A DNA stretch of 64,000 nt from JAQWRV01 sp045564915 (GTDB taxonomy: Bacteria > Pseudomonadota > Alphaproteobacteria > Rhodospirillales > Rhodospirillaceae). The stretch lies in NCBI GenBank assembly GCA_045564915.1, contig JBJLGL010000002.1, positions 48,586 to 112,585 of the forward strand. The letters are read 5' to 3'. Shown here one piece after another: positions 17,125-25,824 of this stretch. How positions within the stretch are numbered: the stretch's first letter is position 1; each line of letters begins with the position of its first letter. A program made the position numbers and the translations under genes. The notes beneath the pieces were generated by a model. It did not search any database. It saw only the letters and a program-made list of their open reading frames with translations, and was not told the origin of the DNA.

Positions 17125-17136
17125 ACTACATGTAGT
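17125..17136. promoter_or_regulatory. Palindrome ACTACATGTAGT upstream of the 2Fe-2S subunit gene
   Basis: A 12-base perfect palindrome 226 bases before the start of the iron-sulfur subunit gene; a further TGTAGT half-site follows at about 17145. It may be an operator for the downstream cluster or for the leftward transcript. Confidence 0.35.
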
Positions 17137-17361
17137 GTCAGGAATGTAGTATAAACGTTTGAAAAGCGCCCAGAATTTGTTCAATACGGCCTAGGACCTG
17201 CGATTCTGCAGGACCAAGCTGAATTAGCATTTTATGGTTCCGGGGACCAATTCATACGAATCGTACCGCTTGCGTCAGAGCCTACGCAGAGTACAATGCG
17301 CCGGTAATAATTTGCTCTGTCCTTGGAATTGTGCGTATACAAATGAAGTGAGGAGAAACTG

Positions 17362-17817
17362 ATGGCAGTCAAATTGCGTGTCAATGGCCAAGAACATACG
17401 GTAGATGCGGACCCTGAAACGCCACTTTTATGGGTATTGCGTGACAATTTGGGCCTGACTGGAACGAAATATGGATGTGGAATAGCAGCATGCGGTGCAT
17501 GTACTGTGCATGTTAACGGTGTGGCAGAACGCTCTTGCTCAGTTCCGTTAGAATTTGCTGCCGGTTCAGACATAACGACTATCGAGGGTTTGTCAGACGA
17601 TCGCAGTCATCCAGTCCAAGAAGCATGGATTGAGGAAGATGTGCCACAGTGCGGCTACTGCCAACCCGGAATGATTATGTCTGTTGCCTCAATGCTTAAG
17701 GAAGTGCCTAATCCTACGGACGATGATATAAATGACTACATCACCAATATATGCCGTTGTGGGACGTATACCCGCATCCGTAAAGCCATTAAGAGGGCAG
17801 CTGCCCTCCAACAATAA
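17362..17817 (+). CDS. 2Fe-2S small subunit of a molybdenum hydroxylase (IorA/CoxS type)
   Basis: A 151-residue protein carrying two [2Fe-2S] clusters that pass electrons from the molybdopterin subunit of xanthine-oxidase-family enzymes. The plant-type N-terminal cluster ligands are C39, C44, C47 and C59 (YGCGIAACGACTVHV). The helical domain has C97-G-Y-C100 and C131-R-C133. The sequence style and length resemble isoquinoline 1-oxidoreductase alpha (IorA) more than CoxS, though both are possible. GAGGAG lies seven bases before the ATG. No IorB, CoxL or CoxM partner gene is adjacent; a hairpin follows, then maturation genes. Confidence 0.9.
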   Translation: MAVKLRVNGQEHTVDADPETPLLWVLRDNLGLTGTKYGCGIAACGACTVHVNGVAERSCSVPLEFAAGSDITTIEGLSDDRSHPVQEAWIEEDVPQCGYCQPGMIMSVASMLKEVPNPTDDDINDYITNICRCGTYTRIRKAIKRAAALQQ

Positions 17818-17845
17818 TAACAACAGAGACGCCGAAAAGAATTTG

Positions 17846-17869
17846 CGGGCGCGGTTTACTCCGCGCCCG
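17846..17869 (+). terminator. GC hairpin after the 2Fe-2S subunit gene
   Basis: A perfect 9-base-pair stem (CGGGCGCGG / CCGCGCCCG) with loop TTTACT, followed by a modest T-rich tract CTTGTTT. It lies between the iron-sulfur gene and moxR and could terminate or attenuate the first transcript. Confidence 0.6.
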
Positions 17870-17884
17870 TCTTGTTTCTGAAGC

Positions 17885-18820
17885 ATGAGAGCAGATGTTG
17901 TGCCTGAAAGTATACCCTCTAAGATACTTGCATCCATAGAAGGAACTGAAGACCTTCTTAGATCAGGGCAATATATTCCAGATCGTGCTCTAAGTACGGC
18001 TTTATTTCTTTGTCTAAAACTCCAACGACCATTATTTCTTGAAGGTGAAGCCGGTGTTGGTAAAACGGACATTGCTAAAGTTTTAGCTGCTACGTTGGGC
18101 CGCAATCTAATAAGGTTGCAATGCTATGAAGGTCTCGATGCTGCTTCTGCTGTCTACGAGTGGAATTATCCAAGGCAAATGATGGCCATCAGGCTTGCAG
18201 AGGCTCAAGGTGTTGCAACATCTGATACATTGTCTGAGGATATTTATGGCGAGAAGTATCTCATTGAGCGCCCCTTGTTGTCTGCCATAAGGCCCCACCC
18301 TGAGGGACCTCCAGTTCTTCTTATTGACGAACTAGATAGGACGGACGAGCCATTTGAGGCATATCTTTTAGAAGTGCTATCAGAATTCCAAATTACAATC
18401 CCTGAGCTTGGCAGTATTGTTGCAGAAGATCCGCCAATTGTAGTTGTCACGTCTAACCGAACCCGTGAGATTCATGACGCTTTGAAAAGACGCTGTCTAT
18501 ACCACTGGGTTGACTATCCTTCTGTTGACCGCGAGCTAGAAATTCTCACACTTAAGGTGCCTGACGCGGCACTTACCTTAAGTAAACAGGTTGTGAAAGC
18601 TGTTCACCAGCTGCGGGAAGAGGATTTATTTAAGCCACCCGGTATTGCAGAAACTATTGACTGGACTAGAGCTTTAATGGCTCTCGACCGTTCGGCTCTT
18701 GATATGTCAAGTTTTAAGGAAACACTTGGGGTTGTGCTAAAGTATCAAGACGACATCGCTCAGGTGCGTGAGAAGAGCGACGCGGGTAATTTTACACTTG
18801 GCAAACCGGCAACCTCTTAA
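17885..18820 (+). CDS. MoxR-family AAA+ ATPase (CoxD-like)
   Basis: A 311-residue MoxR AAA+ ATPase. Walker A GEAGVGKT is at residues 54-61, Walker B LLIDELDR around 140-147, with sensor TSNRTREIHDALKRRC. In aerobic CO dehydrogenase clusters, CoxD of this family helps build the bimetallic active site, working with the VWA protein CoxE. The gene pair here, MoxR then VWA with 2 bases between them, has the same arrangement. The upstream 2Fe-2S gene and the downstream XdhC genes support a role in maturing a molybdenum hydroxylase. Confidence 0.9.
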   Translation: MRADVVPESIPSKILASIEGTEDLLRSGQYIPDRALSTALFLCLKLQRPLFLEGEAGVGKTDIAKVLAATLGRNLIRLQCYEGLDAASAVYEWNYPRQMMAIRLAEAQGVATSDTLSEDIYGEKYLIERPLLSAIRPHPEGPPVLLIDELDRTDEPFEAYLLEVLSEFQITIPELGSIVAEDPPIVVVTSNRTREIHDALKRRCLYHWVDYPSVDRELEILTLKVPDAALTLSKQVVKAVHQLREEDLFKPPGIAETIDWTRALMALDRSALDMSSFKETLGVVLKYQDDIAQVREKSDAGNFTLGKPATS

Positions 18821-18822
18821 TT

Positions 18823-20037
18823 ATGTATGCCTCTAAAAATGCGTTAGCGTCTAACGTAATGCAATTCATTCGTATCCTGCGTTATGCAGGGCTTCCGCTG
18901 GGGCCCGGGAAAAGCCTTTTAGCAGTTCAAGCACTCGCAACTATTAATCTTCGAAACCGTGGAGACTTTTATTGGGCTTTGCACGCGGTCTGTGTTGAGT
19001 GTCATAGTCAGTCTGACTTGTTTTGTATGGCGTTTGAGCGGTTCTGGACCGCACGTTCAAGCGAAGAGTCATTATTTGATTCCTACTCCAGTTCACTTGA
19101 GAGCGAGGGGCAGAAAGAATCAAAGGCTCTATCTCGTAGATTGGCCCAGGCATTAGTTAGGGCCGGACTTGCCTCAGAAGAACTATGCGATTCTTCTATG
19201 CTTAATTTTGACTCTCGCGACACATGGTCTGAGGTTGAGCATCTACGCAGTGCTGATTTTGAAACCATGTCTTTAGATGAACAAGCTCTAACTAAGTGGG
19301 CTATGCGTAATTTCCGTTTCCCAATTCCTGAAGCACCCAACAGGCGCTTCAGGATGTATCCGACAGGGCGACGGATAGACATGCGCGCGACGTTACGTAG
19401 TGCCGTACGTACCGGAGATTTTATTGATCTAAAGAGAAAAAAACGGCTGCTTCGATGTCCACCTCTCGTTATCTTGTGTGATATTTCGGGATCAATGGAA
19501 TCATATTCCCGAATACTATTACATTTCTTCTACGGCGTGACCAATGGCCGAGACCGTGTACACACATTTTTGTTTGGAACCAGGCTGACCAACGTGAGCC
19601 ATCACCTAATGCATACTGATCCCGATATCGCGTTAGGGAGGGTAGCAAATACTGTAGAGGATTGGTCGGGTGGTACACGGATCGGTGAAACTCTGGCACA
19701 GTTTAATCGCAAATGGTCCCGCCGAGTTTTAGGGCAGGGCGCTACGGTACTTCTTATAACGGATGGATTGGATCGGGACGGTGGGGCCCGTCTATCAGAT
19801 GAAATGGCTCGTTTGCAGAAATCATGCCGCCAACTCATATGGCTTAATCCACTCTTGCGGTATGATGCCTTTGAACCTAAATCTCTAAGTATCCGCCAGA
19901 TGTTGCCACATGTTGATGACTTTCGGGCGGCTCATAATCTGGACAGTCTGAATTCCTTGATCGATGTGCTTGCTTCCACTCCGCATCGAAGCAGAAAATC
20001 AGCCAACCAAATGTTTGCTGTGCGGAACCGGATATAA
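18823..20037 (+). CDS. VWA-domain protein (CoxE-like)
   Basis: A 404-residue protein with a C-terminal von Willebrand A domain. The MIDAS motif D-I-S-G-S is at residues 220-224, with a later T (DWSGGTRIG) and D (LITDGLDRD) completing the metal site. The N-terminal half is the helical domain of CoxE-type proteins. CoxE partners the MoxR ATPase CoxD in maturation of aerobic CO dehydrogenase-type enzymes. Start follows the moxR stop by two bases and the stop overlaps the next ATG. Confidence 0.88.
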   Translation: MYASKNALASNVMQFIRILRYAGLPLGPGKSLLAVQALATINLRNRGDFYWALHAVCVECHSQSDLFCMAFERFWTARSSEESLFDSYSSSLESEGQKESKALSRRLAQALVRAGLASEELCDSSMLNFDSRDTWSEVEHLRSADFETMSLDEQALTKWAMRNFRFPIPEAPNRRFRMYPTGRRIDMRATLRSAVRTGDFIDLKRKKRLLRCPPLVILCDISGSMESYSRILLHFFYGVTNGRDRVHTFLFGTRLTNVSHHLMHTDPDIALGRVANTVEDWSGGTRIGETLAQFNRKWSRRVLGQGATVLLITDGLDRDGGARLSDEMARLQKSCRQLIWLNPLLRYDAFEPKSLSIRQMLPHVDDFRAAHNLDSLNSLIDVLASTPHRSRKSANQMFAVRNRI

Positions 20038-20360
20038 TGACGCACCATGATATAGATCCACTACTACGATTAGCCGAATGGAGGTCCTCCGGTAAGGCAA
20101 CAGCTTTGGCTACAGTGGTCCATACATGGGGATCTTCACCACGGCCTATTGGCAGTCACCTTGCGGTTAACGAAGACGGTGACTTTTCTGGGTCTGTTTC
20201 AGGTGGCTGTATTGAAGGGGCAGTCATCGAAGCTGCGCTAGCAGTAATAGCATCCGGGAAGCCAGACTGTCTCAAATTTGATGTGACCGATGGTATGGCC
20301 TGGGAAGTCGGCCTTACATGTGGTGGAACCGTTCATGTATTTCTGGAGAGGGTAGAGTGA
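20037..20360 (+). CDS. XdhC/CoxI N-terminal domain protein
   Basis: A 107-residue protein equal to the N-terminal XdhC_CoxI domain: ATVVHTWGSSPRPIGSHLAV and SGSVSGGCIEGAVIEAA with the conserved cysteine. XdhC proteins bind the molybdenum cofactor and help with its sulfuration and insertion into xanthine dehydrogenase-type enzymes. Here the two XdhC domains are separate genes: the Rossmann domain follows in a GTGA overlap. The ATGA-type overlap with the VWA gene shows a tight operon. Confidence 0.88.
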   Translation: MTHHDIDPLLRLAEWRSSGKATALATVVHTWGSSPRPIGSHLAVNEDGDFSGSVSGGCIEGAVIEAALAVIASGKPDCLKFDVTDGMAWEVGLTCGGTVHVFLERVE

Positions 20361-21043
20361 AGGCGGAACTTTTCTGTGCGCTTGAGGAGGCCCTAAATAA
20401 AAATGCAACTTGTGCCATTGTTACTGATATCGAAGATGGGCAACAAGTACTTCTGCAAGATAGCGAGGTCATAGGTAGTCTTTGTATGACAGCCGATCAG
20501 TTGGTATCGGCCCGTAAAATGATGAAGGAATATCTATCGGGAACTATTGATGACACCAATTTATTTGTTCGGGCTTATGCTCCACCTTTGCGTATGATTG
20601 TCGTTGGAGCTGCACATATCGCTCAAGCTTTAGTGCCTATGGCTCAGTTGGCGGGGTTTGATGTTGTAGTTGTTGATCCACGCGATAGCTTTGTCGAAGC
20701 TAGTCATCTGTCGGATCTGCGGCCCGTAGCGGATTGGCCTGATGATGCAATGATGGCCCTAGCACCAGATAATCGGACGGCTGTGGTTACACTGACCCAT
20801 GATCCGAAACTCGACGATCCAGCACTGGCAGTTGCACTTAAATCTCCTGCTTTTTATCTAGGTTCTCTCGGTAGCACTAGAACCCATGCAAAGAGATTGC
20901 AGCGCCTAAAAGAAAAGGGGTTTTCTGAAAAGGATTTAGGTCGCATATACGGTCCAGTCGGGCTTAACATCAAAGCTAAAACACCTTCAGAGATTGCTGT
21001 TGCTATTCTTGCTCAAGTGATTGAAGTATGGCGAAAACTATAG
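20357..21043 (+). CDS. XdhC Rossmann-domain protein
   Basis: A 228-residue protein ending in the XdhC C-terminal Rossmann domain: LRMIVVGAAHIAQALVPMAQ, VVVDPRDSF, VTLTHDPKLDDPAL and YLGSLGSTRTHAKR. The start chosen is the GTG at 20357 that overlaps the previous stop, behind GGAGAGGG; the frame extends 39 bases upstream. Together with the preceding gene it makes a split XdhC, handling molybdenum cofactor delivery to a molybdenum hydroxylase. It is 18 bases before the molybdopterin-enzyme gene. Confidence 0.88.
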   Translation: MKAELFCALEEALNKNATCAIVTDIEDGQQVLLQDSEVIGSLCMTADQLVSARKMMKEYLSGTIDDTNLFVRAYAPPLRMIVVGAAHIAQALVPMAQLAGFDVVVVDPRDSFVEASHLSDLRPVADWPDDAMMALAPDNRTAVVTLTHDPKLDDPALAVALKSPAFYLGSLGSTRTHAKRLQRLKEKGFSEKDLGRIYGPVGLNIKAKTPSEIAVAILAQVIEVWRKL

Positions 21044-21061
21044 GTTTAGGTAGCGTTTAGC

Positions 21062-22696
21062 ATGACATTTGGTGACGTAAGGGTTGTAGATGCTGCAGGT
21101 GCTATTCTTGCCCACACAGTGCGTAGCGGTTCATTTACCTATAAGAAAGGGCGCAGGCTAACCCCAGAGGACTGCCATATTTTATCGCAAGCTGGGATCT
21201 CGACAATCACGGTAGCGCGCATGGGTGAAGATGATTTGCACGAAGACGATGCTGCTGCACAACTCGCTAACGCTCTCTGCGGCCAAGGATTAGGAATCTC
21301 TGCTGCTTTTACCGGACGATGTAATATTCTCGCTAAAGAACCTGGTCTAATAAAAATTGATGCAGGTCTTATCGATAAGCTCAATGCTGTCGATGAGGCT
21401 ATTACAATTGCGACTATCCACAATTTAGTAATGGCAGAAAGTGGACAAATTATAGCGACTGTCAAGATTATCCCTTTTGCAGTGTCTACCAAAACTATGG
21501 ACCAAATTATTGGTTTACTGACAACACAAAGTTTACCCATATCACTTCTAGAATTTCATAATCGTACTGCTGTTATTATCAATACCACGTTGCCATCCTT
21601 AAAGGAGAAGGTGCTTGAGAAAACTACTGAGATAACCAAGCTCCGTTTGGCTTCTGTGAAAATTTTTGTGAGCCAAGTACTCACTTGTGCGCATCGAAAG
21701 GCCGATGTGGCTAATACAATAAAAATAGCCAAATCTTTGGAACCTGATCTAATAATTATTGTCGGTGCTTCTGTGACGGTTGATAGGGAGGATGTTGTAC
21801 CTTCAGGAATTGTGGATGCGGGAGGGTGTATTATTCATTTTGGTATGCCCGTTGATCCAGGCAACTTAATGTTGCTGTCGGAATGTGAAATTTGTCCAGT
21901 AATGGTTTTGCCTGGCTGTGCTCGCTCACCTAAGCTAAATGGAATTGATTTTATTTTGCAGAGATTTGCAGCGGGCATGGACATAAATAAGTCGGATATT
22001 GTTGCAATGGGCGTTGGGGGGCTATTGATAGACATTCCTGTTCGCCCATTACCAAGAGATGAAGCGGTTTTTCCAAAGCACGGGCATTCAAATATAGTTA
22101 ATATTGGCATTATGATTCTTGCGGCTGGTCAATCCCGAAGAATGGGGCCCACCAACAAACTTCTTGCGCTAGTCGATGAAAAGCCTCTCATTCGCCGGAC
22201 AGTAGAAACTGCACTCGCCTCTAAAGCGGTTACCGTTGTGGTGGTTACGGGACATCAGTCGGTTGATATTAATCAGGCACTGGAACAATTGCCCTACCAA
22301 GAAGTCTATAACCCCAAACATGCAGATGGTCTTTCGGGATCACTGAAGGCGGGGATAGCAGCTCTACCGGAGAATATTGATGGTGTAGTTGTCGTTCTAG
22401 GTGATATGCCAGAAATAGATCCACATCATATAGATGCCCTGATTGCTGGATTTAATCCTAGTGCAGGGCGTGCTATTGGGGTGCCTGTACATAATGGAGA
22501 AAGAGGCAATCCGGTTCTCTGGTCTCGGAGGTTTTTTCAGGGTATGACGGATATTAGAGGAGATGTAGGAGCACGGCATCTCATAGGGGAGAATGAGAAC
22601 CTTGTCTATGAAGTAGAATTTAGTGACACTGCTGTTTTGACAGATCTTGATACCCCGGAAGCCTGGGCGCGTTACCGCGCTAGCAGGTTATCGTAG
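21062..22696 (+). CDS. MoeA/MogA-like plus MobA/MocA-like fusion: molybdopterin cytidylyltransferase candidate
   Basis: A 544-residue fusion. Residues 1 to about 340 form a molybdopterin-binding region of MoeA/MogA type (IVGASVTVDREDVVP; FGMPVDPGNLML). From about 350 an NTP-transferase domain follows with LAAGQSRRMG, NKLL and the LGDMPEID metal site. This second domain matches MocA, which joins CMP to molybdopterin to give the cytosine dinucleotide cofactor (MCD) of xanthine-oxidase-family enzymes such as CODH and IorAB. The likely product, MCD, fits the cluster. The gene is the last of the run and is followed by a hairpin. Confidence 0.88.
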   Translation: MTFGDVRVVDAAGAILAHTVRSGSFTYKKGRRLTPEDCHILSQAGISTITVARMGEDDLHEDDAAAQLANALCGQGLGISAAFTGRCNILAKEPGLIKIDAGLIDKLNAVDEAITIATIHNLVMAESGQIIATVKIIPFAVSTKTMDQIIGLLTTQSLPISLLEFHNRTAVIINTTLPSLKEKVLEKTTEITKLRLASVKIFVSQVLTCAHRKADVANTIKIAKSLEPDLIIIVGASVTVDREDVVPSGIVDAGGCIIHFGMPVDPGNLMLLSECEICPVMVLPGCARSPKLNGIDFILQRFAAGMDINKSDIVAMGVGGLLIDIPVRPLPRDEAVFPKHGHSNIVNIGIMILAAGQSRRMGPTNKLLALVDEKPLIRRTVETALASKAVTVVVVTGHQSVDINQALEQLPYQEVYNPKHADGLSGSLKAGIAALPENIDGVVVVLGDMPEIDPHHIDALIAGFNPSAGRAIGVPVHNGERGNPVLWSRRFFQGMTDIRGDVGARHLIGENENLVYEVEFSDTAVLTDLDTPEAWARYRASRLS

Positions 22697-22721
22697 AGTT
22701 CAGAGATAATATCATAGTAGC

Positions 22722-22745
22722 TGCCTGGTGATGCCGGGCACGGTT
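22722..22745 (+). terminator. Hairpin ending the molybdenum accessory cluster
   Basis: A 7-base-pair stem, TGCCTGG / CCGGGCA with one G-T pair and loop TGATG, followed by GGTTTTGTTT. It lies between the cytidylyltransferase stop and the next gene and supports the later start of that gene. Confidence 0.5.
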
Positions 22746-22769
22746 TTGTTTGGAGGAGGAATCGTCGGA

Positions 22770-23807
22770 ATGACCGATGTAGGTGAAGATTTACATAAGA
22801 CAGATGTGATTATAATTGGGGCAGGGCCAGTTGGCCTTTTTGCTGTTTTTGAATTAGGGCTACTTGGGCTTCAGAGTTGTGTCATCGATATTTTAGACCG
22901 GCCCGGTGGTCAATGTGCTGAACTTTATCCAGAAAAACCTATTCTCGATATTCCTAGCCGCCTGAAGGTAACTGGTCAGGAGTTAACAGACGACCTAATG
23001 AAGCAGATCAAACCGTTTTCACCAGTCATGCATTTCAATCAAATGGCTGATAGTCTAACTAGACTCGACAATGGTCACTGGCGCCTTGCCACTGACATGG
23101 GAATTGTAGTCGAAGCGCCCGTAATTCTAATTGCAGGTGGGGGTGGCAGCTTTACTCCAAAAAAACCAAAGATCGAGGGTATCGAGCCATTTGAGAATAT
23201 TTCTCTGTTCTACGCAGTTAGGAAAATGGAGGCGTTCAAAGGTAAGAATCTGTTGATTGCTGGTGGTGGTGACTCAGCTCTGGACTGGGTTGTTGCACTT
23301 AATCCAGAAGTGGAAAGTATGCATCTTGTTCATCGTCGTGCAGAGTACAGAGCTGTTCAAGATACTGTTGACAAAATGAGAGAGCTGGAAGCTGCTGGTA
23401 AAGTGACCGTTCATGTTGCAGATATTCCGCGTGTTAATGGTAAGGATGGGCAGATCCAATCTGTTACACTAAAAAGTAAAGAGACGAGCGAAGAGTACGA
23501 TGTGGAATGCGATACCATGCTCGCATTTTATGGCCTAACTATGAAGCTAGGTCCTATCGCAGAGTGGGGTCTCAACATGGAAAGTAATAGAGTTTCTGTT
23601 GATACAGAAAAGTTTGAGACGTCTGAGAAAGGTATTTTTTGTATCGGTGATATGTGCGATTATCCTGGTAAGTTAAAATTAATTCTTTCAGGTTTTCATG
23701 AGTCTGCTTTAATGGCTCATGGTGCGTTCCATTATGCTCGACCAGACCAGAAACTGAAATTTCAGCACACGACATCAAGTTCAGAGCTACAAGGTAAGTT
23801 AGCGTAG
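22770..23807 (+). CDS. Ferredoxin--NADP reductase, thioredoxin-reductase-like type
   Basis: A 345-residue flavoprotein of the TrxR-like ferredoxin-NADP reductase family (YumC type). It has an FAD-binding GAGPVGL, RPGGQCAELYPEKPI, an NADP-binding GGGDSALDW and a C-terminal IGDMCDYPG. It lacks the CxxC redox pair of thioredoxin reductase, as expected. The ATG at 22770 is chosen because GGAGGAGG lies ten bases upstream, while the longer frame would start inside a hairpin. It moves electrons between NADPH and ferredoxin/flavodoxin in the cytosol. Confidence 0.9.
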   Translation: MTDVGEDLHKTDVIIIGAGPVGLFAVFELGLLGLQSCVIDILDRPGGQCAELYPEKPILDIPSRLKVTGQELTDDLMKQIKPFSPVMHFNQMADSLTRLDNGHWRLATDMGIVVEAPVILIAGGGGSFTPKKPKIEGIEPFENISLFYAVRKMEAFKGKNLLIAGGGDSALDWVVALNPEVESMHLVHRRAEYRAVQDTVDKMRELEAAGKVTVHVADIPRVNGKDGQIQSVTLKSKETSEEYDVECDTMLAFYGLTMKLGPIAEWGLNMESNRVSVDTEKFETSEKGIFCIGDMCDYPGKLKLILSGFHESALMAHGAFHYARPDQKLKFQHTTSSSELQGKLA

Positions 23808-24003
23808 ATGTTGGAGTCAGCCGATATTTCTGAAGGATCAGAACAGGTAGTTTTTGTAGAGACCTGTACCATTGTGGATGCCTTAAGGGTGGGTGACGCC
23901 TCTGGCCTGTGCTAGGGCTTGGGCTAACCGCCATGTTCATGTACTGCCGGGCGGACGGCATTCCGCAAGGCCGCTGAGAAATGAGAGGCTGAGCAATTAT
24001 CTT

Positions 24004-25593
24004 ATGGCCCCGCTTCCTGATGAGGTGTCCCGCCGACGGACTTTTGCGATCATTTCGCATCCGGATGCCGGTAAAACCACGTTAACAGAAAAATTACTGC
24101 TCTTTGGTGGTGCAATCCAGTTGGCTGGCGCGGTCAAGGCAAAAGGTGATCGCCGTCGAGCGCGCTCAGACTGGATGAAAGTAGAGAAGGAGCGGGGAAT
24201 ATCAGTTGCCTCCTCGGTGATGACTTACGATTACGATGGCTACAAGTTTAATCTCCTGGATACCCCTGGGCATGAAGACTTTAGTGAAGATACCTATCGT
24301 ACACTGACGGCAGTAGATTCTGCGGTCATGGTCATAGATAGTGCTAAAGGGATTGAAGCACAGACGCTAAAATTATTTGAGGTATGCCGCTTGAGGGACA
24401 TGCCTATTGCTACATTTATCAATAAGATGGACCGCGATGGGCAAGATCCTTTTGATTTACTAGATGAGATTGAACAGCGCTTAGCTCTCGATGTTACGCC
24501 GGCTAGTTGGCCAATAGGAATGGGTAGACATTTTCTTGGCTGTTATGACCTCATTAATGACAGATTAGTTCTCATTGCACGATCTAAGGGGGAACGCCAA
24601 GATGCGGGTACTGTGTGTTCTGGTCTAGACGATCCAACACTAGACAAAGTGCTTCCCACAGATGCCGTTGCGAAATTACGCGAAGATGTTGAAATGGTGC
24701 GTGGCTTGTGCCCAGTCTTTGACAAGAATGCCTATCTAGACGGTACGCTAACACCAGTCTGGTTTGGTAGTGCAGTTAACAACTTTGGAGTACAAGAGCT
24801 ACTAGATGGTATTGCAAAGTATGCTCCTCCGCCCGGCAGACAACCAACTGTAGAGAGGTTGATAGCACCGGATGAAAAGAAGGTCTCTGGCTTTGTTTTT
24901 AAGATCCAAGCGAATATGGATCCCAAGCACCGCGATCGCATTGCTTTCTTTCGCATGAGTTCAGGCCACTTCCGCAAAGGGCAGAAACTGTTACACGTAC
25001 GGTCAGGTAAGACGTTAACGGTCTACAATCCTGTATTATTCCTTGCGCAAGATAGAGGCACGGCTCTCGAAGCATGGCCAGGTGATGTGATTGGAATTCC
25101 TAATCATGGAAACTTGCGTATAGGTGATGCACTCACAGAAGGTGAAACCCTTCACTTTACGGGCATTCCCAGTTTTGCACCAGAACTCCTGCAAGTGGCC
25201 CGGCCTGAGAATCCAATGAAAGCTAAGCATCTTGGTAGGGCGCTTCAACAACTGGCTGAAGAGGGTGCGGCTAATGTTTTTAAGCCGCGGATAGGTTCTG
25301 ATTGGATCGTTGGTGTTGTTGGGAGCCTACAGTTTGAAGTTATGGCAGACCGAATTCGCACGGAATATGACGTACCGGTACACTTTGAGAGCACATCATT
25401 GTTCACAGCCCGCTGGATTGAGTCTGAAGACCAGGCCGTTATTAAAGAATTCATCAATAAGAACGAGCCTAGCGTAGGGAGTGACCATGATAGAGCGCCA
25501 GTTTTTCTCGCGCGAAATGCTTGGCACATTAGCAAAGCCGAAAAAGATTGGCCCAAGATCCAGTTCCAGCGGACCAAAGAACAGAAACATTGA
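24004..25593 (+). CDS. prfC: Peptide chain release factor 3 (RF3)
   Basis: A 530-residue translational GTPase, the length of E. coli RF3, which recycles RF1/RF2 after termination. G1 is SHPDAGKTT, G3 DTPGHEDFSEDTYR, G4 NKMD. RF3-specific segments such as GGAIQLAGAVKAKG and WPIGMG are present. The start at 24004 (MAPLPDEVSRRRTFAIISH) is chosen to match family length; a 37-codon upstream extension is open but unlike RF3. A GC-rich stretch precedes the gene. Confidence 0.93.
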   Translation: MAPLPDEVSRRRTFAIISHPDAGKTTLTEKLLLFGGAIQLAGAVKAKGDRRRARSDWMKVEKERGISVASSVMTYDYDGYKFNLLDTPGHEDFSEDTYRTLTAVDSAVMVIDSAKGIEAQTLKLFEVCRLRDMPIATFINKMDRDGQDPFDLLDEIEQRLALDVTPASWPIGMGRHFLGCYDLINDRLVLIARSKGERQDAGTVCSGLDDPTLDKVLPTDAVAKLREDVEMVRGLCPVFDKNAYLDGTLTPVWFGSAVNNFGVQELLDGIAKYAPPPGRQPTVERLIAPDEKKVSGFVFKIQANMDPKHRDRIAFFRMSSGHFRKGQKLLHVRSGKTLTVYNPVLFLAQDRGTALEAWPGDVIGIPNHGNLRIGDALTEGETLHFTGIPSFAPELLQVARPENPMKAKHLGRALQQLAEEGAANVFKPRIGSDWIVGVVGSLQFEVMADRIRTEYDVPVHFESTSLFTARWIESEDQAVIKEFINKNEPSVGSDHDRAPVFLARNAWHISKAEKDWPKIQFQRTKEQKH

Positions 25594-25824
25594 ATCTGGC
25601 GCATAAACAGTAGATTTCCTGAGGGTTACGGATTTAGATGATGGGAATATACCGTTCACTAGGTTTGAGGCGGCATTAGTGGAACTGCAATTCTTGGCCT
25701 AAATCTCTGTGAGAGCTAGTCGCTTAGTTCCAATCAGCGACATAATTCATTATTTGTCGCAATAACTAAGAAAGTTAGATTTCTTTACTTTACGCCCAAG
25801 GTGTGTGGGGTCTACGCTTTGTTT

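Larger units (their letters stand above)
16811..17361. other. Gap between DUF1330-like gene and the 2Fe-2S subunit gene
   Basis: Apart from the possible small minus-strand transcript ending at 16776, no gene is seen in about 550 bases. The right half should carry the promoter of the molybdenum hydroxylase accessory cluster. It contains a perfect palindrome at 17125-17136 and a nearby repeat of TGTAGT. Confidence 0.5.

Noticed and set aside
17362..22696. Naming the cluster as a CO dehydrogenase operon
   Set aside because: The small subunit resembles IorA at least as much as CoxS, and coxL/coxM are absent, so CO oxidation cannot be claimed.
23808..23915. 35-codon frame starting right after the ferredoxin reductase stop
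   Set aside because: No ribosome site and no family; noted only as part of the prfC leader.
23572..24060. 162-codon minus-strand frame across the ferredoxin reductase and RF3 genes
   Set aside because: It lies antisense to two well-supported genes and has no recognisable family.
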